From the NCBI GenBank assembly GCA_036258795.1, contig DATACZ010000119.1, positions 1 through 7,465 of the forward strand: a DNA stretch of 7,465 bases, written 5' to 3'. The translations under genes were made by a program, and so were the position numbers. The stretch comes from DATACZ01 sp036258795. GTDB taxonomy: Bacteria > Actinomycetota > CADDZG01 > JAHWKV01. This document shows positions 1 to 5,050 of this stretch, piece after piece; the first letter of the stretch is position 1; each line of letters begins with the position of its first letter. The notes beneath the pieces are model-generated. The model was given only the letters and a program-made list of their open reading frames with translations, had not been told where the DNA came from and made no database searches.

Positions 1-114
1 CGGCCGCTCACCGAGATGGGCGTGCGCTTCCGCTGGCTCGAGCGGGACGACCGGCTGCCGGTGGAGATGCAGGGTGGGCGGCTCCGTCCCTACAGCTACG
101 ACCTGCCCCCCCCC
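1..114 (+). other. Fragment of an unidentified plus-strand coding region, broken at a C9 run
   Basis: Frame 1 is open from the window edge. Its codons have G or C at nearly every third position up to about base 105 (33 of 35 by my count), much higher than the other genes here, and the residues (for example MGVRFRWLERDD and LRPYSYDL) look protein-like. The codon bias vanishes after the run of nine C at 106-114. The frame then continues, without bias, antisense to the next gene until a TAG at 238-240. I do not recognise the family. It could be the end of a neighbouring gene, or foreign sequence joined at the homopolymer. One antisense frame is also open over this stretch but has weaker codon bias. 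Confidence 0.35.
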
Positions 115-827
115 GAACCGTCGTGGATACCAACCAACTCGACGAGGCCGGCCTGTCCAAGGGTTCGGGGAAGCGGCAGTTCCAGGCTACGGAGGACGAT
201 TTCGGTGCTCGAGGAGGCCCCTGGGGTAGAGGGCCCATAGGCCGGCGTGTAGAGGACCACTCCGTTGACGCCGGGCTGACTGTTTAGTCCATCGAACGTA
301 AGGGGTCCAAAGTCGAAAGGCACCAAGCGTCCAGACCACCGCAGGGCTCCTGCGGTGAGGGCGCCCGATGCGGAAACAGCAAGCTGATCATGGGTCGGAG
401 CAGGGGAACGAAGTAAACGCCCGCCATGGACCACAGCACCCACGGGCTCGCCCTTATCAGGAGATGAGAAGTCGCCGTTGACTGCTGCGATGCAGCTCAC
501 CCGCTTGCACATCTCGCTGGTTCTCTCCGAGATCGGTGGCGGCGCTCCCACCCGATCGTTGGACAGCACAGCCTGCATCCGGACTGAATTGGTCTGCTTC
601 ACTGCAACGACGTGAGCGACAACGGGACCCTGACGCCGAACGAGCCGACGGTACTCCACTCCGGGCGCCAGCATCCGGGCCGAGTCGAGCTCAAAGCCGT
701 TGGTGCCCAGGGCCGAAACGGGCACTAGCTGCATGATGCCGGCGGCGAGTAGAGCGGCGAGGATGCCGACGACCACGGGCCGGAATCTTCGGGTAAAGAG
801 GCGGAACTGCAGGATGTCGCCCTTCAA
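96..827 (-). CDS. Exported phosphodiester glycosidase (NAGPA-like) family protein, C-terminus apparently missing
   Basis: The start is a TTG (827-825) chosen because GAGGA lies about six bases upstream. The 243-residue product has an Arg-rich N-terminus followed by a hydrophobic segment at about residues 17-40 (VVVGILAALLAAGIMQLV), so it is exported or membrane-anchored. The body carries features of the phosphodiester glycosidase family: APGVEYRRL, then AAVNGDFSS with GEPVGAVVHGGRLLRSP, then NGVVLYTPAYGPST followed by STEIVLR. A Cys pair (CKRVSC) precedes the AAVNGDF motif. Family members continue well beyond this point with a glycine/aspartate-rich catalytic half. Here the frame enters a G9 run (C9 on plus) and stops 8 to 10 bases later, so the protein is probably truncated by a frameshift, rearrangement or assembly join. 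Related proteins remove sugar from phosphodiesters, but the substrate here is unknown. It lies about 100 bases downstream of tRNA-Cys. Confidence 0.75.
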   Translation of the reverse strand: MKGDILQFRLFTRRFRPVVVGILAALLAAGIMQLVPVSALGTNGFELDSARMLAPGVEYRRLVRRQGPVVAHVVAVKQTNSVRMQAVLSNDRVGAPPPISERTSEMCKRVSCIAAVNGDFSSPDKGEPVGAVVHGGRLLRSPAPTHDQLAVSASGALTAGALRWSGRLVPFDFGPLTFDGLNSQPGVNGVVLYTPAYGPSTPGASSSTEIVLRSLELPLPRTLGQAGLVELVGIHDGSGGGRS

Positions 828-832
828 GCCAG

Positions 833-837
833 TCCTC
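833..837 (-). promoter_or_regulatory. Ribosome binding site deciding a TTG start
   Basis: On the minus strand GAGGA sits five to six bases before TTG 827-825. No ATG or GTG with comparable spacing precedes the hydrophobic segment, so this site fixes the start of the glycosidase-like gene. Confidence 0.5.
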
Positions 838-842
838 TTTTC

Positions 843-896
843 TTCGCCTAGCTCAGTTGCCGTGGAGATTCGCGAGTCTTATGAACGTTCGCCTAG
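843..896. repeat. Nine-base direct repeat TTCGCCTAG
   Basis: TTCGCCTAG occurs at 843-851 and again at 888-896, 45 bases apart, in the gap between tRNA-Cys and the glycosidase-like gene. The second copy includes the palindrome CCTAGG. It might be a protein-binding site upstream of the TTG-start gene or chance; nothing else supports a role. Confidence 0.2.
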
Positions 897-928
897 GTGA
901 TTTCGCAGTTCCTTATGTGAAGAATCTC

Positions 929-1002
929 TGGAGGCGGCGGGCAGAATTGAACTGCCGTACACGGTTTTGCAGACCGTTGCCTAACCACTCGGCCACGCCG
1001 CC
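929..1002 (-). tRNA. tRNA-Cys (anticodon GCA), 3' CCA encoded
   Basis: Read on the minus strand the cloverleaf is complete. The acceptor stem is GGCGGCG pairing with CGCCGCC. The D arm starts GCCGAGTGG. The anticodon arm is ACGGT-CTGCAAA-ACCGT with GCA at 970-968. The T arm is GGCAG-TTCAATT-CTGCC. The discriminator base is U (932), as expected of tRNA-Cys, and CCA is encoded at 931-929. The body without CCA is 71 nt, a usual length for this isoacceptor, and there is no large variable arm. It lies between the nuclease/phosphatase gene and the glycosidase-like gene on the same strand. I see no duplicated 3' end elsewhere in the window that would suggest an integration site. Confidence 0.96.
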
Positions 1003-1011
1003 ATCTGACAA

Positions 1012-1031
1012 AGTTCAATGCGCTTTGAACT
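1012..1031 (-). terminator. Perfect inverted repeat upstream of tRNA-Cys, possible weak terminator
   Basis: AGTTCAA (1012-1018) and TTGAACT (1025-1031) form a seven-pair stem with a six-base loop. On the minus strand it is followed by TTGTC, only a poor U-tract. It could end transcription from the nuclease/phosphatase gene before the tRNA, or be an operator-like site near the tRNA promoter. Confidence 0.3.
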
Positions 1032-1054
1032 GAGCTCATTCCTAGCCTAAACCG

Positions 1055-1090
1055 AAAAATTGCCTCCCGGCCCGGGGGTTAACCGGCCGG
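1055..1090 (-). terminator. GC-rich hairpin with downstream T run, candidate terminator
   Basis: On the minus strand CCGGCC (1090-1085) can pair with GGCCGG (1072-1067) across a 12-base loop. A run of five T follows at 1059-1055, about seven bases after the stem. It is placed to end the lipoprotein/nuclease operon, which stops at 1162. The gap between stem and T run makes it a weak candidate. Confidence 0.3.
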
Positions 1091-1161
1091 CGGGTTCTGC
1101 GCATCGACTGGTTTGGGGGAAAGCCGGGCCTCCCGCGGGTGGCGTCGAGGGGCGCTCGCGC

Positions 1162-1998
1162 CTAAGTCAGATATGCCTCGTACCAGGCATGGTCCGAGTA
1201 GGGACCGAAGAACAGGTAAGCCACCGCGGTGAAGGTCTTGGGTACTCGTCGGAACACATAATCGATCGATCTTTGAGCAGTCGTAACCTTGCTTTTCCAG
1301 GTAATTCGCCTCGTATAGGTCGTGGCCCCCGGCCGATCGCCCTCCGCAAATGTCGAGTACCACGAGTTTTGAAAAGTGAATCGGTGCTCTCTGGTTTCCA
1401 CATTGAAATCGCCCATCACATACATGGGAACCCCTTTGGTTACCCACTGATTCACGAAGGTTCTAAGTTGCGCCATTTGATTCTTTGCTGTCGAAAGGGT
1501 GGTCGACAGATGCGACGAGCAGGCCGTTGCATTGCCCACCAGGCCGCTGAGACAGGCAACGCCTCGCTTTTCGGTGACCGAGTCCTGTCCGCTGTAAGTA
1601 TGGTTGGTGCCGACCGTTGCGGTGCCTCCTAGACCTACCACCACGTTTCCGTACGTCGTTCCGTCGCAGTTGGGCAGTGGGGTATTGATCGACCAGTGAG
1701 CAAAAGCGACGTATCCCCCGGCGACGTCCAGATACTCCCGCTTAATCTGATCCCACTGTCTCCAGCAGATCTCATTGAATGAAATGACCGTGGGCTTCGG
1801 GTTCCTCGTCCGGAGGGAGTTGATGATGGCTTGAGCAATCTCCGTGTTGTAACCGGTGTTGCTCTTGGCTCCCCAGACGTTGTACTGGATGGCAATCTGC
1901 CGCCCGTCCTGTGCCGCCGGAGCCGGTGGCACCTGTAGGGACATTAGTAGAAGCACGGCAAAAGACGCCTTAGCAATGCGGCCGGGGAGTGTCCTCAC
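1162..1998 (-). CDS. Secreted endonuclease/exonuclease/phosphatase (EEP) family protein
   Basis: The GTG at 1998-1996 overlaps the TGA of the lipoprotein gene (GTGA), giving 278 residues and a clean signal peptide: basic n-region, hydrophobic AVLLLMSL, and APAA cleavage region near residue 29. An upstream TTG/ATG-type start (2067) would only add residues that overlap the previous gene. EEP fold signatures appear in order: N40 in IQYNVWG, E76 in SFNEICWRQ, H163 in SSHLST, D197 and N199 in VMGDFNVE, D246 in SIDYVF, and D269-H270 in YSDHAWYEAYL near the C-terminus. These match the metal-binding and catalytic residues of DNase I-like phosphodiesterases. The mature part has four Cys (about 78, 111, 149, 160), consistent with disulfides outside the cell. 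The substrate (nucleic acid, inositol phosphate or lipid phosphodiester) cannot be told. It is probably translated by coupling with the lipoprotein gene. Confidence 0.9.
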   Translation of the reverse strand: MRTLPGRIAKASFAVLLLMSLQVPPAPAAQDGRQIAIQYNVWGAKSNTGYNTEIAQAIINSLRTRNPKPTVISFNEICWRQWDQIKREYLDVAGGYVAFAHWSINTPLPNCDGTTYGNVVVGLGGTATVGTNHTYSGQDSVTEKRGVACLSGLVGNATACSSHLSTTLSTAKNQMAQLRTFVNQWVTKGVPMYVMGDFNVETREHRFTFQNSWYSTFAEGDRPGATTYTRRITWKSKVTTAQRSIDYVFRRVPKTFTAVAYLFFGPYSDHAWYEAYLT

Positions 1999-3089
1999 CA
2001 GTCCATGACCCTGATGTTGCCGACCAGATCTTGAGAGAGTCCAACGAACCCATTTCCCCTGGGCCAAGGAACTGAGTCGCAGGACGAAGCCCTGGCCGAG
2101 GTGGCTGAGCCCTGACGCTCCCTACCCTGAAGTAGCCTCCCTCCCTCCGAGACAATGGTGCAGGTTCCATCTTCCAGGAACAGGACGGGACGCTTGGCGG
2201 CGTTGCCCCGCAACTCGTCCAGTCCGGCGGTGATACCTCCGATGGGCTTATCGGGTGAAGCGGTTGAGTACAGCGAGTCGCCGACCCGCACGAACGCCTC
2301 GTCGACTCCGCAGGCGAGCTGGGCAAAGTCAGTTCGCTCCAATCCGGCTATCGGTGCGCGAACCCACTCATTGTCGGTTGACCCATCGAGTACGTAGCGA
2401 AAGAGGCTGAAGCTCGGATTTGGATTTGGTTGAACGCTGCCGGATCCCGTCATGGTCCTCGGACCGGAATCGCCGTGCAAGACCCAGAGGTGATTCCGGG
2501 TCGTACATCGTGAAGTGACGGCGTTCGTGGCCGGCTCCGCTGTATTGATCTTGCGCCAGCCGCCATCGGTATAGATCGCCCGGCTGGCACGATCCCGACC
2601 TTCCCAAACGAAGGTTGATTCAGAGGCGAATAGAGTCCCCTCCTTCAAGCCGGACGGCAAACTCGTCTGCTCACCAACCTTTCTGCCTTCGCCGTCCAGC
2701 TCGACCGACACCATGGCCGGCGGCGAAAGGCATGTGCGGAACTCCTCCTGAACCGGTTGATCCCCGTATCCGCCTGGGCAAGAGGTGGCCACCGCCAGCG
2801 TTCGGCCCCTCTGTGAGCCGGCCGTCCGGGTCGCCAGCTGAAGGTCGGAGATATCTCCTTCGGCCGACAGTGTGGCCCTCGGAAGAGCCCTGCCTTGGTC
2901 GAGCTTGACGATTTGCGCCTCGGAACCGGTGAATCGTCCGGCGAGAATATTTCCCTCGGCGTTCAGGATCGGATCCGCTACCTGCTCCGGCAGCCCGACC
3001 GACACTGCGACCAGCTGTTGATCGTTACTCGTACTGCAGGCGGCGAGAAGCGAGCAAAGGGCGAGCACTACAACGCCAAACTGCTTCAT
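1995..3089 (-). CDS. Putative lipoprotein of unknown function
   Basis: The 364-residue product begins with a typical lipoprotein signal: MKQFGVVVLALC followed by the lipobox L15-A16-A17-C18, so Cys18 should be lipidated and the protein anchored outside the membrane. GGAAGG lies four bases before the ATG, supporting the start. The mature part is rich in short beta-type segments separated by Gly/Asp turns (for example GNILAGRFTG, IYTDGGWRKI, LFRYVLDGS, DSLYSTA) and suggests a beta-propeller-like fold, but I do not recognise a family or active site. About six Cys in the mature part may form disulfides. Its TGA overlaps the GTG of the secreted EEP enzyme, so the two are an operon and may act together at the cell surface. 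The ACT-GAF gene upstream ends 82 bases earlier. Confidence 0.8.
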   Translation of the reverse strand: MKQFGVVVLALCSLLAACSTSNDQQLVAVSVGLPEQVADPILNAEGNILAGRFTGSEAQIVKLDQGRALPRATLSAEGDISDLQLATRTAGSQRGRTLAVATSCPGGYGDQPVQEEFRTCLSPPAMVSVELDGEGRKVGEQTSLPSGLKEGTLFASESTFVWEGRDRASRAIYTDGGWRKINTAEPATNAVTSRCTTRNHLWVLHGDSGPRTMTGSGSVQPNPNPSFSLFRYVLDGSTDNEWVRAPIAGLERTDFAQLACGVDEAFVRVGDSLYSTASPDKPIGGITAGLDELRGNAAKRPVLFLEDGTCTIVSEGGRLLQGRERQGSATSARASSCDSVPWPRGNGFVGLSQDLVGNIRVMDW

Positions 3090-3120
3090 GTTTCCTTCCG
3101 CTAAGACAACGCCGGCTCAT

Positions 3121-3149
3121 GGTAGGCGTAATGCCGCCCGATCGCTACC
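3121..3149. repeat. Imperfect inverted repeat in front of the lipoprotein gene
   Basis: GGTAG at 3121-3125 pairs with CTACC at 3145-3149. Two further CG pairs lie inside a one-base bulge, and the loop is 14 bases. TTTT follows on the plus strand, but no plus-strand gene needs a terminator here. It may be an operator or leader structure of the lipoprotein operon, or chance. Confidence 0.2.
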
Positions 3150-3171
3150 TTTTCCTATGTAATCGCCGCCT

Positions 3172-3861
3172 TCAAGGGGCGGAAGCGGGAGTCCGCACGA
3201 AGGCAGCGGCCGCTATCCGGGCCAGCAGGCCAAGCTGGGTTAGCTCGGTCTTCCTGAAGTGAGGGCCCTTTCGCCGGCCGACGAGAACCGCCGAGTACTG
3301 CCCGAACAGCGGCGCCGCGGCGAGCTCGAACTTACCCTGCCCCATCCTGGTGCCCGGTCCCACTCTCCAGCTCGGAGGCATCCATGCTGCGACCGCCAGG
3401 CGGGTTGGTCCCTTGAGCGGGATCCACGGTGTCTCCATCTCCGAAACCGATGGAGCCCCGATGCTTGATCCCAAGACTTGAAGGCCCGTGGGGCCAGCGG
3501 TTAAGACCACGCACCAATCTGCCCACAACGCCTCCGGTAGCCTTTCGACAAGTATGTCAACCACCGGCTCCTCGGCTTCAGCCACTGCCGCTGCCAGATC
3601 AAGGGGGGCCATTACGTCACGGAAGGCGTCAACGGGGCGGAGCTCCTCCACACTGAGTCCGGGCACATCCTCCGCCGCCAGCCGGAGAGCCTCCTGCATT
3701 CCCTCCGGAGCCTCGACGGTGAGGTCGTCAACCGCCAGGCCATTTTCCCTTTCGATCACATCAAGGGTGAGGATGTTGGCACCTCCCCGACCGAACGCCG
3801 TAGCCACCGCACCCAGAGTTCCCGGGATGTCTGGCAGCGAGAGACGGAGGGTGAAGAGCAT
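3172..3861 (-). CDS. ACT domain protein with C-terminal GAF-like region
   Basis: The 229-residue product starts at ATG 3861-3859. Residues 1 to about 75 form an ACT domain: the segment LPDIPGTLGAVATAFGRGG has the usual ligand-site pattern (D-x-PG-L at the first loop and helix, then G-x-NIL), followed by a second beta strand DLTVEAP. Residues about 95-225 look like a GAF domain, ending in a strand AVLVGRRKGPHF and a helix TELTQLGLLARIAAAAF, as in GAF C-termini. ACT domains bind amino acids and GAF domains bind small ligands. With no catalytic or DNA-binding domain visible, this is probably a small ligand sensor, with unknown partner. There is no Shine-Dalgarno sequence; a -10 element ends only 12 bases before the ATG, so the message is probably almost leaderless. 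Confidence 0.82.
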   Translation of the reverse strand: MLFTLRLSLPDIPGTLGAVATAFGRGGANILTLDVIERENGLAVDDLTVEAPEGMQEALRLAAEDVPGLSVEELRPVDAFRDVMAPLDLAAAVAEAEEPVVDILVERLPEALWADWCVVLTAGPTGLQVLGSSIGAPSVSEMETPWIPLKGPTRLAVAAWMPPSWRVGPGTRMGQGKFELAAAPLFGQYSAVLVGRRKGPHFRKTELTQLGLLARIAAAAFVRTPASAP

Positions 3862-3873
3862 CTTGGACGCGGA

Positions 3874-3882
3874 ATTATCCCA
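3874..3882 (-). promoter_or_regulatory. Extended -10 promoter of the ACT-GAF gene
   Basis: On the minus strand TGGGATAAT (TGn plus GATAAT) occupies 3882-3874. Transcription starting about seven bases later would leave roughly five untranslated bases before the ATG at 3861. No convincing -35 is present, which the TGn extension could offset. The absence of a Shine-Dalgarno sequence agrees with a near-leaderless message. Confidence 0.45.
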
Positions 3883-3919
3883 CGCCGTTATAGCTCCACA
3901 GGACGAATGGGTCCGAAAG

Positions 3920-3937
3920 CGAGGGCGGTGGCCCTCG
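3920..3937 (-). terminator. Perfect hairpin after the small membrane protein gene, candidate terminator
   Basis: CGAGGGC (3920-3926) and GCCCTCG (3931-3937) form a perfect seven-pair, GC-rich stem with a four-base loop. On the minus strand it is followed by CTTTCGG, so only a short T stretch. It lies 10 bases past the stop of the 42-residue gene and before the ACT-GAF promoter, a sensible place to separate the two transcripts. Confidence 0.5.
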
Positions 3938-3946
3938 GTAGGGCTC

Positions 3947-4075
3947 TTAGCCCGCCCGAAAGCGGGAGACGACGTTATCGCGGAACAGTATCCATCCCAC
4001 CCAAGCCGCCCAGACCGCGGAGATGAACTTGACCAGCTTCCAGGTCGCGGCCAGCTTCACCAGCTGCCAGATCAC
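3947..4075 (-). CDS. Small Trp-rich cationic membrane protein (42 residues), translationally coupled
   Basis: A GTG at 4075-4073 overlaps the TGA of the upstream 286-residue gene as GTGA, and the frame runs 42 codons to TAA at 3949-3947. The product has five Trp (positions 3, 12, 22, 25, 28), six Lys/Arg and one Asp, for a net charge near +5. Residues about 14-31 (LVKFISAVWAAWVGWILF) form a plausible membrane helix with a positive C-terminal tail (RDNVVSRFRAG). The first part is a nine-residue near-repeat: IWQLVKLAA (2-10) then TWKLVKFIS (11-19). The perfect stop/start overlap, near-uniform G/C third positions and a hairpin just downstream argue that it is real. I know no family for it. It may anchor or regulate the protein encoded just upstream. 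Confidence 0.6.
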   Translation of the reverse strand: MIWQLVKLAATWKLVKFISAVWAAWVGWILFRDNVVSRFRAG

Positions 4076-4932
4076 CTCGCGGCCCCCCTGACGTCTTCAT
4101 GCATCCCGGCCGTTTCCGTCGTCTTACGTCTGGTCTCGAGCAGCTTATCGAGCAGCCCAAAAATCTCCTTGGTGACGGCATCCACGGTGGGCGCAAGGGC
4201 TTCCCGGGCCGCATCCCCCGCCTCGCCCCGTACCTCGCCGCCCACCTCTAAGGCCGCCTTCCACGCTATCGACCAAGCCGCATCCCATGCGACGTCGCTT
4301 GCTATCTCGGCATTCGCATCCCGTGCGGCCGAACGCGCCACCGCACCGGCGGCCTCATATGCAGGTTTTATCACCCGGGCCGCGGCCTTCTTGACGGCAA
4401 GCTGTACTCCGGAGCCAGCCGCATTCCATTGGTCGGGCGTTACGGTTGCCCAAGCCTCTTCACCTTTTTCGTTCCAGGCATTCGTGCCCTCGTCGGCGGC
4501 AGCCCTGGTGGCCTCAGCGGCTTTGTCCAAGGCGTCCTGAATCTCCCGCGCGGTGTCGGGATCGTGGACCGGGGAGGACGATTCCAGTGGTTCGGCGAGC
4601 TCTTCCATCCCGGCTGCCTTCAGCCACATCGGAGCCTGGACCCGTACCAGCCAGTCGGTTGCTACCCAAGCTCTGAAGTCCTCTACGTCGTCGCTCAGGA
4701 GGCTCTTGTAGATCCTCGGAACGTAATCCTTGAGCTTCTGGCGAGTGTCGTCGTCAAGGGCGTCATTGAACTCCCTGAGGAATGCACCTATGACCGGGCT
4801 TACCAGCTTGGGCTTGTCGGTGAACCTCTCACGATTCATGCGGCTGACCGCTTCCAGCACATTGAAGCCCTGTTCGGGGGAATGGTGCTTGCCTCTCTCG
4901 AGAACCAGGTTCTCGAGGTCCAGATCGGTCAA
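4072..4932 (-). CDS. Conserved Ala-rich helical protein of unknown function
   Basis: The start is TTG 4932-4930, fixed by AGGAGG five bases upstream; the product has 286 residues. Residues about 10-95 match a module I recall from many actinobacterial and some actinophage hypothetical proteins: a G-x-HHSPEQGFNVLEAV segment, then SPVIGAFLREFNDAL, then LKDYVPRIYKSLL. No function is assigned to it that I can name. Residues about 130-250 are strongly Ala-rich and helical, with repeated AA-x-x-A and AW spacings (for example DVAWDAAWSIAWKAA), suggesting a long amphipathic helical bundle or coiled coil. There is no signal peptide or membrane helix. Its stop overlaps the start of the 42-residue Trp-rich membrane peptide, so the two are probably made together and may interact. 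The rhodanese-CBS gene lies 118 bases upstream on the same strand and might share a transcript. Confidence 0.82.
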   Translation of the reverse strand: MTDLDLENLVLERGKHHSPEQGFNVLEAVSRMNRERFTDKPKLVSPVIGAFLREFNDALDDDTRQKLKDYVPRIYKSLLSDDVEDFRAWVATDWLVRVQAPMWLKAAGMEELAEPLESSSPVHDPDTAREIQDALDKAAEATRAAADEGTNAWNEKGEEAWATVTPDQWNAAGSGVQLAVKKAAARVIKPAYEAAGAVARSAARDANAEIASDVAWDAAWSIAWKAALEVGGEVRGEAGDAAREALAPTVDAVTKEIFGLLDKLLETRRKTTETAGMHEDVRGAAR

Positions 4933-4937
4933 GGAGT

Positions 4938-4943
4938 CCTCCT
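4938..4943 (-). promoter_or_regulatory. Strong ribosome binding site deciding a TTG start
   Basis: A perfect AGGAGG lies five bases before TTG 4932-4930 on the minus strand. It is the strongest translation signal on this strand of the window and settles the start of the 286-residue gene. Confidence 0.65.
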
Positions 4944-5050
4944 AACTCCCCAGGGCGTCCGGCATGGCCGCCTCGAGGGGGCGCAAACTCTTTCGGCTAA
5001 TTCGAAAAATCACTTCCCTGTTAGGAATGAGAAATACCCTGGAGAACCTT

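Noticed and set aside
929..1002. Integration site at tRNA-Cys
   Set aside because: No duplicate of the tRNA 3' end, no integrase and no element boundary is visible in the window.
1060..1632. Plus-strand open frame of 190 codons
   Set aside because: It is antisense to the EEP gene, whose catalytic motifs are all in order on the minus strand. The product has no recognisable domain.
3488..4540. Long plus-strand open frame of 350 codons
   Set aside because: It runs antisense across the ACT-GAF gene start, its promoter, the small gene and the Ala-rich gene. Its Ser/Ala/Pro-rich product has no domain and mirrors the Ala-rich minus-strand codons.
4999..5015. Short inverted sequence with TTCGAA/CGAAA upstream of the Ala-rich gene, LexA-like at first sight
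   Set aside because: It does not match the two half-sites and spacing of an actinobacterial SOS box; the AT-rich stretch is too short to support a site.
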